Assembly (NCBI RefSeq): GCF_001854475.1
Contig: NZ_MNAN01000033.1
Span: 52,759 to 85,457 of the forward strand
Origin: Pseudoalteromonas byunsanensis
GTDB lineage: Bacteria; Pseudomonadota; Gammaproteobacteria; Enterobacterales; Alteromonadaceae
DNA length: 32,699 bases
Reading direction: 5' to 3'
The notes under the pieces are model-generated. The model was not told where the DNA came from. It worked only from the letters and a program-made list of their open reading frames with translations, and searched no databases. Shown here piece by piece: positions 8,685 through 17,466 of this stretch. How positions within the stretch are numbered: the stretch's first letter is position 1; every line of letters begins with the position of its first letter. The translations under genes were made by a program, and so were the position numbers.

Positions 8685-8709
8685 ATATGCCGCAAGGTAA
8701 GCGGCATAT
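8685..8709. other. Hairpin in the acnA upstream region
   Basis: A perfect 9-base stem (8685-8693 / 8701-8709) with a 7-base loop AAGGTAA, ending 39 bases before the acnA ATG. Read on the minus strand it is followed by a T run and resembles a Rho-independent terminator, but no minus-strand gene ends there. On the plus strand it lacks a T run; it may be a 3' end for the S4 gene or a structured acnA leader. Confidence 0.5.
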
Positions 8710-8748
8710 GCCAATCATCGCTTCAGCAAATTTTAAAGCGGAGGCAGT

Positions 8749-11487
8749 ATGCAAAATTCATTTAACACCCTGACCCAGCTGACTATCGATCAGCAGCAAG
8801 TTCACCTGTACTCATTAAAGCGCTTAGGCGCTAAAGCCCGGCGACTCCCGTTCGCTTTGAAAATACTGCTAGAAAACCTGCTACGCCATGAAGATGGTCG
8901 CACCGTTTGCAAAGAAGACATTGAGCAGCTGTTGAACTGGGAGGCTAAGGCTACACCAAAAAAAGAAATAGCTTTCACCCCAGCAAGAGTGGTGATGCAA
9001 GATTTTACCGGTGTACCAGCAATCGTCGATCTCGCAGCAATGCGAGAGGCCATGGCTAAATTAGGGGGGGATCCAAAGAGAATCAATCCGCTTTCTCCTG
9101 CTGAGCTTGTGATCGACCATTCAGTTCAAGTCGATGAATATGGTCACGCTGGCGCTTTTGATTTAAATGCTAAGCTCGAATATCAACGTAATAAAGAACG
9201 CTATGAATTTTTGCGCTGGGGCCAATCAGCCTTTGACAACTTGAAAGTTGTTCCTCCTGCTACCGGCATCGTACATCAGGTAAACCTCGAATACTTAGCC
9301 CGAGTGGTGTTTAAAGACAACGATCGGGGAGAAACCATTGCTTATCCCGATACGCTAGTCGGCACAGATTCTCACACCACCATGATTAATGGCTTAGGTG
9401 TGCTTGGCTGGGGAGTCGGCGGTATCGAAGCAGAAGCCGCTATGTTAGGCCAGCCTATCAGTTTACTAATCCCACAGGTTATAGGGTTTAAGCTCGAAGG
9501 CAAGTTGCCCGAGGGGACCACTGCAACTGATTTGGTCCTAACCATTACACATCAACTACGTCAACACGGTGTCGTGGGGAAATTTGTTGAGTTTTTTGGT
9601 GATGGACTTGCACAACTGCCATTGGCTGACCGCGCGACTATTGCCAATATGGCTCCTGAATATGGTGCCACGTGCGGCATATTTCCAATTGATGAGGAAA
9701 CCCTTTCCTATCTGCGATTGACCAACCGCAGCGAAGAACAACTTGCACTCATTGAACAGTACGCTAAACACCAAGGCATGTGGCGAGAAGCAGGTGATGA
9801 GCCCGAATACAGTGATGTGCTGACACTGGATTTAAGCACCGTCGTTCCTTGTATCGCGGGTCCAACCCGACCTCAGGATCGAATCAATTTGGACGAAGCT
9901 GGCGACGAGATAAAATCGCACCTTAAGACAATGCAGGACCAGCGTAACGAGAGCCATTTAAGTCAAGATGAAGCACAAATCGTCGCAGAAGGTGGGCAAT
10001 CCAAAGAGCCCCTTGGTGAAGCGCAAGTATTTGGTGTCGCAGAGTTTGAATATGAAGGTCAGACCATACAGCTTGAAGATGGAGCCTGTGTGATTGCCGC
10101 TATTACCAGTTGTACCAATACTTCAAATCCCAGTGTGATCCTTGCCGCCGCTCTGGTTGCCAAAAAAGCCCACGAACTGGGCATTAAACCAAAACCTTGG
10201 GTTAAAACTTCTTTAGCGCCGGGCTCTAAAGTCGTGACCGACTACCTTAAACGTGCAAATTTACTTACCCATTTAGAAGATCTGGGCTTTAATCTAGTTG
10301 GCTATGGCTGCACCACCTGTATCGGTAACTCAGGGCCTCTATCTAGAGAAATAAGTAATGCTATCAATCGACACAAGTTGATAGTCAGCTCGGTGCTATC
10401 AGGGAACCGTAACTTTGAAGGACGTATTCATCAAGATGTACAAATGAACTTTTTAGCCTCGCCGCCTCTAGTCGTAGCATATGCCCTCGCTGGGCGCACC
10501 AACATTGATGTTTACAACGAACCTTTGTGTCAAAATGCCAAAGGTGATGATATTTACTTAAAAGATATCTGGCCAAGCGTAAGCGAAGTACAGCAACTGG
10601 TTGATGAGAACGTTACGCAATCCATGTTTGCCAAGAACTATGCTGAAGTTTATAGCGGTGATGATAACTGGCAAAAGATCAGCACCCAAGCCAGTGAACT
10701 CTACCCTTGGCAAGATGACTCCACATACATTCGCCACGCACCATTTTTTGCTAACATGAGTAAAACCCCACCAGGACTCCCTCACATCAAAGGTGCTCGA
10801 TGCTTGGCTAAATTAGGAGATTCAGTAACTACAGACCACGTTTCTCCCGCCGGAAATATCAAAGCACAATCTCCAGCTGGGAGCTATTTACAACAACAGA
10901 AAGTTAAACCTAGTGAATTCAACTCCTATGGTTCAAGAAGAGGCAATCACGAAGTGATGATGCGTGGTACTTTTGCTAATGTGCGTTTACGCAACCAACT
11001 TGCGCCAGGTACAGAAGGAGGTGTAACCCGCTTGATACCAGATGGCAAAACCATGAGTATTTTTGAAGCGGCCATGGCTTATCAACAAAACGATACGCCC
11101 TTGATTATCTTGGCAGGCAAAGAATACGGTACCGGTTCTTCTCGGGATTGGGCGGCGAAAGGGTCGCTACTACTAGGTGTCAAAGCCGTCATTGCACAAA
11201 GCTATGAACGTATACATCGTTCAAACCTGATTGGTATGGGCGTATTACCGCTTCAGTTCAAACACCCAGACAGCCACGAGTCCCTCAACTTAAGCGGTGA
11301 AGAAAGTTTCGAAGTGATGGGATTATGTGACAACTGTGATGAGGTTAAAATCATTGCCAGTAAAGATGATGGCAAACAGCTTGAATTCTTAGTCGATGTC
11401 AGAATAGATACCCCCAAAGAGTGGGATTACTATCAACATGGTGGCATTTTGCAATATGTACTCAGAAACATGCTTGAAGATGCCTAA
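8749..11487 (+). CDS. acnA: Aconitate hydratase AcnA
   Basis: A 912-residue aconitase of the AcnA/IRP type, converting citrate to isocitrate through cis-aconitate in the TCA and glyoxylate cycles with a [4Fe-4S] cluster. Cluster ligands are visible: Cys455 in ITSCTNTSNPS and Cys521/Cys524 in GYGCTTCIGNSG. The substrate-site motif GSSRDWAAKG lies in the C-terminal swivel domain. The length is slightly above E. coli AcnA (891). The extra residues include an acidic, Gln-rich segment near 385-425 at the linker before the third domain. A strong GGAGG ribosome-binding site sits at 8740-8744. AcnD, the methylcitrate-pathway relative, is less likely because no prp genes are present. A stem-loop precedes it and another follows it. 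Confidence 0.93.
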   Translation: MQNSFNTLTQLTIDQQQVHLYSLKRLGAKARRLPFALKILLENLLRHEDGRTVCKEDIEQLLNWEAKATPKKEIAFTPARVVMQDFTGVPAIVDLAAMREAMAKLGGDPKRINPLSPAELVIDHSVQVDEYGHAGAFDLNAKLEYQRNKERYEFLRWGQSAFDNLKVVPPATGIVHQVNLEYLARVVFKDNDRGETIAYPDTLVGTDSHTTMINGLGVLGWGVGGIEAEAAMLGQPISLLIPQVIGFKLEGKLPEGTTATDLVLTITHQLRQHGVVGKFVEFFGDGLAQLPLADRATIANMAPEYGATCGIFPIDEETLSYLRLTNRSEEQLALIEQYAKHQGMWREAGDEPEYSDVLTLDLSTVVPCIAGPTRPQDRINLDEAGDEIKSHLKTMQDQRNESHLSQDEAQIVAEGGQSKEPLGEAQVFGVAEFEYEGQTIQLEDGACVIAAITSCTNTSNPSVILAAALVAKKAHELGIKPKPWVKTSLAPGSKVVTDYLKRANLLTHLEDLGFNLVGYGCTTCIGNSGPLSREISNAINRHKLIVSSVLSGNRNFEGRIHQDVQMNFLASPPLVVAYALAGRTNIDVYNEPLCQNAKGDDIYLKDIWPSVSEVQQLVDENVTQSMFAKNYAEVYSGDDNWQKISTQASELYPWQDDSTYIRHAPFFANMSKTPPGLPHIKGARCLAKLGDSVTTDHVSPAGNIKAQSPAGSYLQQQKVKPSEFNSYGSRRGNHEVMMRGTFANVRLRNQLAPGTEGGVTRLIPDGKTMSIFEAAMAYQQNDTPLIILAGKEYGTGSSRDWAAKGSLLLGVKAVIAQSYERIHRSNLIGMGVLPLQFKHPDSHESLNLSGEESFEVMGLCDNCDEVKIIASKDDGKQLEFLVDVRIDTPKEWDYYQHGGILQYVLRNMLEDA

Positions 11488-11494
11488 CTTTTTA

Positions 11495-11530
11495 GTTGCG
11501 ACGGTGGCTTTACCGTCGCAACTTCATCTC
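11495..11530 (+). terminator. Probable terminator of acnA
   Basis: A perfect 11-base stem (11495-11505 / 11512-11522) with a 6-base loop lies eight bases after the acnA stop. The following tract is only weakly T-rich, so termination may be partial or the hairpin may act mainly to protect the 3' end. Confidence 0.6.
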
Positions 11531-11595
11531 AAGTCTGTGACTTAACGCTTTACATTTAATACACTGGGCAGGCCTGTGAACTGAAAAGGAAAGCT

Positions 11596-12048
11596 ATGTC
11601 TATCTGGTATCGCCCTGTCACTTTATCACTTTGCCAACAGCTCGATGAGGGTATAAATGGCAAAGGCTCCTTGATGAAAACCTTAGACATCAAAATAACC
11701 GAAATCGGTGACGACTACCTCGTTGCTACTATGCCAGCCACTCCTCATCACCATAATCCAATTGGTATGGTCCACGGAGGGGCAAATGTCTCATTAGCAG
11801 AGACTGTTGCCAGCTATGCAGCCAACTTTGCAGTGGATTTCGAACACTATTACTGTGTCGGCCAAGAAATCAATGCCAATCACCTAAAAGCTTCTAGGAA
11901 TGGTTTATTAACGGCAATAGCCAAACCATTGCATTTAGGTAAACGTACCTCTGTATGGGAAGTAAAAATAACGAATGCTAAGGGTGAGTTATGTTGTGTC
12001 AGCCGAATGACCGCAGCTATTGTAGCTCGTCCTCTGGCAAATACTTAG
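11596..12048 (+). CDS. Hotdog-fold acyl-CoA thioesterase, MenI/YdiI type
   Basis: A 150-residue hotdog thioesterase closely resembling E. coli YdiI/MenI, which hydrolyses 1,4-dihydroxy-2-naphthoyl-CoA in menaquinone synthesis and also acts on other aryl and acyl-CoAs. The active-site region NPIGMVHGGANVSLAET contains the HGG turn and the catalytic Glu of LAET; VGQEINANHLKASR and KPLHLGKRTSVW also match YdiI. A good AAAGGAAAG site precedes the ATG at 11596. The last 32 bases overlap the 3' end of the convergent solute-binding-like gene. No other men genes are in the window, so the exact substrate is inferred from resemblance only. Confidence 0.88.
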   Translation: MSIWYRPVTLSLCQQLDEGINGKGSLMKTLDIKITEIGDDYLVATMPATPHHHNPIGMVHGGANVSLAETVASYAANFAVDFEHYYCVGQEINANHLKASRNGLLTAIAKPLHLGKRTSVWEVKITNAKGELCCVSRMTAAIVARPLANT

Positions 12049-12760
12049 CGACGATTTGCTGATAACGACCAGTTTTTTTGAGTTCATCCAAACCTAAGTT
12101 AAACCGAACGATGATTTCCTCTGCATGTGGGTGCGCTCGGTTAACCCCTATATGTAGTGGCCAGCTCAGTAAAACCGGCATATGTGCTATCAAATCACTC
12201 AGCTGTGGAGAGTTTTTTTGCTCATGTGCAAATGCCAAAACATCCGCGATGGCAAAATCGGCTCTGCGTTTGTGGACCATCTCTAAACACGCATGCAAAC
12301 TGTGTACATCTATCACTTTGACCTGTTCAATGCTTTCTAGCAGCTCGTGATACGCATAGCCTCTGATCGCAGCAACAGTTTTATAACGTAAACTTTTTGC
12401 ACCTCGAAAATCTGCATGGCTGTCTTTGTGACTCACTACGGCCAACTCGTTGTGAAAGTAAGGTTGGCTAAACAGAATCGTTTTATGTCGCCGCTCAGTC
12501 CACCAAAGTGCTGCTATTAGGTCGACTTTGCGCTCCTCTAAAAATATTAACATGCGACTAAATGGTGCGGTTTGTATCTCCAGTTCTATGCCTTGGGAGT
12601 CAAATGCAGCACGCAAAATATCACTCACCAGACCCGAACCATCATTTTCAATATACGGCGGCCAAGGGTTGTGCCCAGCGACAACTTTCATCACTTGTGC
12701 GTGTGCACTTGCAACGCAAACCATGAGCGCATACAGGGCTAACTTAGAGAGTTTGGCCAT
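12017..12760 (-). CDS. Periplasmic solute-binding-like protein (SBP_bac_3 type)
   Basis: A 247-residue exported protein of the family-3 solute-binding type. From the ATG at 12760 it starts with MAKLSK, a hydrophobic core and SAHAQ, a clear signal peptide with cleavage after AHA. Earlier ATGs at 12775 and 12805 would only push the signal inwards. The mature N-terminus carries the typical GHNPWPPY motif and later SDILRAAF and LIAALWWTERR, which in this family lie near the ligand cleft. No transporter genes adjoin it. It overlaps the thioesterase gene tail-to-tail by 32 bases. It is related in type to the genes at 7027 and 31398. Ligand unknown. Confidence 0.8.
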   Translation of the reverse strand: MAKLSKLALYALMVCVASAHAQVMKVVAGHNPWPPYIENDGSGLVSDILRAAFDSQGIELEIQTAPFSRMLIFLEERKVDLIAALWWTERRHKTILFSQPYFHNELAVVSHKDSHADFRGAKSLRYKTVAAIRGYAYHELLESIEQVKVIDVHSLHACLEMVHKRRADFAIADVLAFAHEQKNSPQLSDLIAHMPVLLSWPLHIGVNRAHPHAEEIIVRFNLGLDELKKTGRYQQIVAKYLPEDELQ

Positions 12761-12857
12761 ACATAATTCTGTCATAATATTTGTAATCATTAGTTTAGCT
12801 GACACACAATAATTCGCGGGATTTTTTGGTAGTTTGGTTATCGAGTCAAATTAGGCG

Positions 12858-12939
12858 CTCACACCGGCATTATGCACAGTGTGAAAAATCAATAAATGTG
12901 AACATGGATGTACTTGCATTGGGAGTGTGAAAAAACACT
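12858..12939. promoter_or_regulatory. Possible operator cluster between divergent genes
   Basis: The 245-base region between the solute-binding-like gene and the FAD oxidoreductase holds repeated GTGTGA words. TCACAC at 12858-12863 faces GTGTGA at 12878-12883 across 14 bases, and the 11-mer AGTGTGAAAAA occurs at 12877-12887 and again at 12924-12934. The second copy is half of a perfect 5-base inverted repeat ending at 12939. This could be a regulator binding cluster; the regulator is unknown. Confidence 0.35.
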
Positions 12940-13005
12940 GAATCATTAGTACCAAGGTCTTGCCTTTGCTACCATATCAACACCTCTTTTGCACAGATAG
13001 GTTTT

Positions 13006-14112
13006 ATGGAACAAGTAGATACTTTAGTGGTTGGTGCAGGCGTTGTGGGTCTTGCCATCGCCGCCACCATCAGTGAACATCAAGACACTATTGTTATTGA
13101 ACAGCATGCTCAGTTTGGCGAACACACCAGTAGCCGAAACAGTGAGGTGATCCATGCCGGTATTTACTATCCAGATAATAGTTTGAAGGCACAACTGTGC
13201 GTTGAGGGTAAAGCACTACTTTACGATCACTGCCAGAGCTACCATGTACCAGCGCAAAAAATAGGTAAAATACTTATTGCCAGCAATGAGTCAGAAATTG
13301 CAAAATTACATGCTCTGGTCGCGCAAGCCAACAACAATGGCGTCTGCGACTTACGCTTCCTCAGCTTAGCAGAGTTACGTGAAAAAGCGCCAGAAATAAA
13401 AGCAGTCGACGGCGTTTGGTCTCCTTCAACAGGTATCTTAGACAGTCATCAACTTATGCTGTCATACCTCAATAAACTCTCTCAACATGGCGGCCACTAT
13501 GTCAATAATACGCAATTTATCAGCGCGCATTATGACGGTGAGTATTTTGTTGTCACGCTTAAGTGTGGCGAGCAAGAATTTCTTCTCAAATGTAAGACAT
13601 TGATCAACGCAGCAGGACTATTTGCTCAGGCGTGTGCCAACAACATAGATGCTCTAGCTGCACACCATATTCCACCTTTACACTACTGTAAGGGCCAGTA
13701 CTTCAGCTATCAGGGCAGACATCCATTTAAACATTTGATTTATCCCATGCCAGAGCAGCATGGGCTCGGTATTCATGCCACCCTTGACTTAGCGGGACAA
13801 CTCAAGTTCGGACCTGACACTGAATTTATCGACCAGCTTGATTACACACCATGGGAGCAGGCAAAACCACGTTTTGTAGAGGCGATTAAACGCTACTGGC
13901 CAAAACTCGATGGTACACGTTTACAACTTAGCTATTGTGGCATACGCCCTAAACTACAGCTCCAAGGCACTCAGGATTTCGTGATCCAAGACAGCCAACA
14001 ACACGGTATCAAAGGACTGATAAATTTGTTTGGCATTGAATCACCAGGGCTTACCGCAAGCTTAGCCATCGCCCAAAAGATTGCGAAACAGGTCTGCGCT
14101 GCGCACGAATGA
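13006..14112 (+). CDS. FAD-dependent oxidoreductase, L-2-hydroxyglutarate dehydrogenase-like
   Basis: A 368-residue DAO-family flavoprotein resembling LhgO/L2HGDH, which oxidise L-2-hydroxyglutarate to 2-oxoglutarate and pass electrons to the quinone pool. The FAD-binding GAGVVG is at 10-15, followed by a glutamate at the end of the second strand. The segment HTSSRNSEVIHAGIYYP and the C-terminal CGIRPKLQ and GIESPGLTASLAIA are characteristic of this group. It lacks csiD or gabDTP neighbours of enteric lhgO, so a different 2-hydroxyacid or glycerol-3-phosphate-like substrate is possible. It converges with the DUF4124-type gene nine bases away. Confidence 0.85.
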   Translation: MEQVDTLVVGAGVVGLAIAATISEHQDTIVIEQHAQFGEHTSSRNSEVIHAGIYYPDNSLKAQLCVEGKALLYDHCQSYHVPAQKIGKILIASNESEIAKLHALVAQANNNGVCDLRFLSLAELREKAPEIKAVDGVWSPSTGILDSHQLMLSYLNKLSQHGGHYVNNTQFISAHYDGEYFVVTLKCGEQEFLLKCKTLINAAGLFAQACANNIDALAAHHIPPLHYCKGQYFSYQGRHPFKHLIYPMPEQHGLGIHATLDLAGQLKFGPDTEFIDQLDYTPWEQAKPRFVEAIKRYWPKLDGTRLQLSYCGIRPKLQLQGTQDFVIQDSQQHGIKGLINLFGIESPGLTASLAIAQKIAKQVCAAHE

Positions 14113-14121
14113 TGATGCTCA

Positions 14122-14634
14122 CTATTGCCCCTCGATGGCCTGATCGATCTTTTTCGTTCTTTCGTCCATCAGTTTTTGGATATTTTGCGCATCCTGCATC
14201 AATTGCTTTACATCGCTAGGGGTGAGTGCGGAGGGAGCTTTAAGTTTAGCTTCAATCTGCGCCTTTTGAGCCGCTAAGTCTTTTAAAATAGCCGTATCTT
14301 CAGCTGCCATCCGGTTAATCTTGCTGATATCTAACAAGTGAGTTTGGCTTTTACCCTTAGGGTTTGGCTGATCTGAGTATACCCAATTCCCATTAGCGTC
14401 TTGCCATTTGTAGATACTGCCAGAGGGCGTATCTGTCGAGGGTTCAGCCAAGTGCTCAAGTGAATTACTGAACGTGCTTTTGGCGTCATCAAATGCGTTA
14501 CTTGTTGATTCCTTTGTCTTTTGAGCTATTGACCCTAAACTAAGCCAAGGCTTACCATCTGGTCGTTTTAGTACAAACAAAGAACCAAGCCCTATGAGCA
14601 TGATCATAACCAACACATAACTAAAATACTTCAC
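14122..14634 (-). CDS. DUF4124-type membrane-anchored protein
   Basis: A 170-residue protein with one N-terminal membrane segment (about residues 3-22, MKYFSYVLVMIMLIG...), no cleavage site, and a short periplasmic domain. The stretch GSIYKWQDANGNWVYSDQP (about 72-90) matches the small beta-strand DUF4124 module found in many gammaproteobacterial envelope proteins. The C-terminal third is a predicted coiled coil rich in Lys, Gln and Asp. The function of the module is unknown. It converges with the oxidoreductase gene and is upstream of, and co-directional with, no other gene within 200 bases. Confidence 0.75.
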   Translation of the reverse strand: MKYFSYVLVMIMLIGLGSLFVLKRPDGKPWLSLGSIAQKTKESTSNAFDDAKSTFSNSLEHLAEPSTDTPSGSIYKWQDANGNWVYSDQPNPKGKSQTHLLDISKINRMAAEDTAILKDLAAQKAQIEAKLKAPSALTPSDVKQLMQDAQNIQKLMDERTKKIDQAIEGQ

Positions 14635-14842
14635 TGTACTTGCCTCAAAATAAACCCACTAAAAAGTCTAGCATGCTTGTTCTGGCTAAGAAATAATAGA
14701 CCAAGCTACCAACTCACTATGTCACTGCCAAGCACCAACTTGTGGCCCATCAGTATGTTAGACATGGTTTGATTTGTACCTGATGTTCGTATTTATATCT
14801 GTTATTACAGAGAATAGCGATAACGGTTATTCAGTAAGCAAT

Positions 14843-14872
14843 AAAAAAGCACAACCTAAGTTGTGCTTTTTT
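14843..14872. terminator. Bidirectional Rho-independent terminator after cysH
   Basis: A GC-containing 7-base stem (GCACAAC with its complement) extended by A/T pairs, 4-base loop, flanked by six A on the left and six T on the right (14843-14872). It sits 23 bases beyond the cysH stop and on the minus strand ends the cysJIH operon. The rest of the 14635-14894 gap holds no gene that I can see. Confidence 0.85.
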
Positions 14873-14894
14873 ATTTCCCCATGGCTTGGAAGAA

Positions 14895-15635
14895 TTAAAT
14901 GCCGTCACCATCAATGTGTAAACCACACTCACGGTTTAAACCAAAGAAACGCGTTTCTTCTTCACTCATTCCCGGTTCAAGTTTTCGTGTTGTATGCACA
15001 TCTCCCATCGACACGTAGCCTTGCTCCCACAACGGGTGATAAGGTAAATCATACTTGCTTAAATATTGATAAACATCACGGTTGTTCCATTCAATGATTG
15101 GATACACTTTAACCGTACCTCGGCTTATCTCTAAAATTTGTTTATCCGCTCGGCTAGAAGCCTGATCACGACGTAAACCGCTAAACCAAGTGCCCGCGTT
15201 CAAATCTTTCAGGGCTCGGGTCATCGGCTCAACTTTATTAAGCGTATTGTACTGCTTAATTCCCTCTTGCCCCTGCTCCCATAACTTACCATATTTGGCT
15301 TCTTGCCAAGCGGGGCTAATTGGGGCTCGATATACTTTTAAATTTAAATTTAAGCGCTCTGTTAAGTAATCCACAAACTGATAGGTTTCTGGAAATAAAT
15401 ACCCAGTGTCTGTCAGCACAACAGGGATATCATTACGCTCAGATGTCACCAAATGTAACATCACCGCAGCCTGAATACCGAAGCTTGAAGATAAAAAAGC
15501 GCTATCTGGTAAATGCTCCAGCGCCCAGGCTACTCTCTGTTGTGGACTCATTGGTAGCAACAGCTCATTGGCTTGTGCTAACAACGCTTTTTGCGATTCT
15601 CCACTTAACTGTAAGAGTTGTTTGTAATCACTCAT
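14895..15635 (-). CDS. cysH: Phosphoadenylyl-sulfate (PAPS) reductase CysH
   Basis: A 246-residue thioredoxin-dependent PAPS reductase that converts PAPS to sulfite and PAP in assimilatory sulfate reduction. The PP-loop-like [10 protein letters not shown] and [12 protein letters not shown] bind the nucleotide. The C-terminal ECGLH holds the catalytic Cys237 (Cys239 in E. coli). The second Cys pairs that bind an iron-sulfur cluster in APS reductases are absent, so PAPS is the substrate. I chose the ATG at 15635, with GGGA upstream and alignment to the E. coli start; an upstream TTG (15659) and ATGs at 15650 and 15641 are in frame. Last gene of cysJIH; its by-product PAP is the substrate of CysQ. 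Confidence 0.95.
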   Translation of the reverse strand: MSDYKQLLQLSGESQKALLAQANELLLPMSPQQRVAWALEHLPDSAFLSSSFGIQAAVMLHLVTSERNDIPVVLTDTGYLFPETYQFVDYLTERLNLNLKVYRAPISPAWQEAKYGKLWEQGQEGIKQYNTLNKVEPMTRALKDLNAGTWFSGLRRDQASSRADKQILEISRGTVKVYPIIEWNNRDVYQYLSKYDLPYHPLWEQGYVSMGDVHTTRKLEPGMSEEETRFFGLNRECGLHIDGDGI

Positions 15636-15682
15636 TCTCATTCCCAGCATGGCAAGCAAGTGCTTGCCAATTCACTTATTAG

Positions 15683-17401
15683 TTACGCGTGAAAGTCTGT
15701 TTTTGATACTTTCACTTCAGCTACAATGCCCTTTCGGATAGCAAAATCCCCAAAGCATTCATCACTTTGACGTTCGCTCACCCACTGGCCAATCAGCTCA
15801 TCCAACGCAGGTAGGTAAACCTCTTCTCCTACGTTTTCTAAATACAACTTCGGTACTCGGGTACCTTCGCGGTTACCACCTAGATAAACATTGTATTTAC
15901 CTAACCCTTTACCCACCAAACCGACTTCCGCCAACATCGCGCGACCACAACCATTCGGACAGCCAACTACACGCAAAATAATGTTGTCGTTACTTACGCC
16001 ATGCTTATCCAGTAAGTCCTCAACCTTAGTTACCAATTCTGGAAGGTAACGTTCAGCCTCTGCCATCGCCAACGGACAGGTTGGTAATGCCACACAGGCC
16101 ATAGAGTTTTTACGCTGCTGTGAGTGCGCATCGTTGATCAAACCATGTTCACGTGCCAACTGCTCGATGAGCGCTTTTTGATCCGCAGGTACACCCGCGA
16201 TGATCAAATTTTGGTTGGCTGTCATACGAAAATCACCTTGGTGAATTTCTGCAATTTTTCGACAACCCGTTTTTAACGGTTTGCCTGGATAATCCAAAAT
16301 ACGACCATTTTCGATAAATAAGGTTAAGTGGTGTTTACCATCAATGCCCTCAACCCAACCAAAGCGATCACCACGGTGCGTAAATTCATACGGGCGACTT
16401 GGTTCAAACTCAACGCCAGCACGCTTCTCAACTTCAGCTTTGAAAGCCTCTGCACCAAAGGTGTCCAACGTATATTTAGTTTTGGCATTTTTGCGATTTA
16501 CGCGGTTACCCCAATCCCGTTGTACCGATACAACATGCTCAGCAATTTTTAGGGTGTGCTCAAGTGGAATGAACCCAAAGTCATCCGCCTTGCGTGGGTA
16601 AGTGTTCACATCGCCATGAGTCATAGCCAAACCGCCACCTACTAACACATTGAAACCAATGAGCTTACCGTTGTCTGCAATAGCAACAAAGTTTAGGTCG
16701 TTAGCGTGTACATCCACCTCATTATTTGGTGGGATAGTAACCGTAGTTTTAAACTTACGAGGCAAGTAGGTAGAGCCTAAAATTGGCTCTTCAGTAGTCT
16801 CGGTTTTTTCACCATTGAGCCAAATTTCAGCGTATGCCTTGGTATGTGGTAATAAATGCTCAGAGATCTTGGTCGCCCATTCATAAGCTTCCTGATGTAA
16901 CTGTGATTCAACCGGATTGGTGGTACACAATACATTTCGATTTACGTCCCCAGCTGTCGCTATTGAGTCAATACCAACGCTGTTAAGCATTTGGTGCATT
17001 TCTTTAATGTTTGGCTTCAATACACCATGAAATTGGAACGTTTGGCGTGTTGTTAATCGAATACTGCCATACATCGATTTTTCTTCAGCAAATTTATCAA
17101 TCGCCAACCATTGGCTTGGCTTAATAATGCCGCCGGGCATACGAGCACGTAGCATTACGTTATGTAGCGGCTCTAACTTTTGTTTTGTGCGCTCTGGGCG
17201 AATATCTCTGTCATCTTGCTGATACATACCATGGAAACGGATCAGCTGGAAATTATCTGCTGTAAAACCACCTGTTAGAGGGTCTTGAAGATCAGCTTCA
17301 ATGGTGCCACGTAAATAGTTACTTTGTGTTTTTAAGCGTTCGTTATCAGCAAACTTAGCATTTGGGTCTAGTTTGCTATTTGGTTTGTATTCGGTGCTCA
17401 T
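15683..17401 (-). CDS. cysI: Sulfite reductase haemoprotein beta subunit CysI
   Basis: A 572-residue subunit that reduces sulfite to sulfide with six electrons using coupled sirohaem and a [4Fe-4S] cluster. The four cluster cysteines are C436 and C442 (CVALPTC) and C481 and C485 (CPNGC), almost exactly at the E. coli positions. Arg-rich anion-site segments such as [12 protein letters not shown] are present. It sits between cysJ (65 bases upstream) and cysH (47 bases downstream of its stop to the chosen cysH start), as in enterobacteria. Electrons come from CysJ. Confidence 0.97.
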   Translation of the reverse strand: MSTEYKPNSKLDPNAKFADNERLKTQSNYLRGTIEADLQDPLTGGFTADNFQLIRFHGMYQQDDRDIRPERTKQKLEPLHNVMLRARMPGGIIKPSQWLAIDKFAEEKSMYGSIRLTTRQTFQFHGVLKPNIKEMHQMLNSVGIDSIATAGDVNRNVLCTTNPVESQLHQEAYEWATKISEHLLPHTKAYAEIWLNGEKTETTEEPILGSTYLPRKFKTTVTIPPNNEVDVHANDLNFVAIADNGKLIGFNVLVGGGLAMTHGDVNTYPRKADDFGFIPLEHTLKIAEHVVSVQRDWGNRVNRKNAKTKYTLDTFGAEAFKAEVEKRAGVEFEPSRPYEFTHRGDRFGWVEGIDGKHHLTLFIENGRILDYPGKPLKTGCRKIAEIHQGDFRMTANQNLIIAGVPADQKALIEQLAREHGLINDAHSQQRKNSMACVALPTCPLAMAEAERYLPELVTKVEDLLDKHGVSNDNIILRVVGCPNGCGRAMLAEVGLVGKGLGKYNVYLGGNREGTRVPKLYLENVGEEVYLPALDELIGQWVSERQSDECFGDFAIRKGIVAEVKVSKTDFHA

Positions 17402-17466
17402 GGCTTATCCTAAAAAAATTCTACTGTGACGGTCAGTGTATGTACTTCAATGCTTTAGACAGCCGA

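Noticed and set aside
14774..15097. Plus-strand open frame of 107 codons over the cysH 3' end
   Set aside because: It crosses a strong terminator and runs antisense to the conserved end of cysH.
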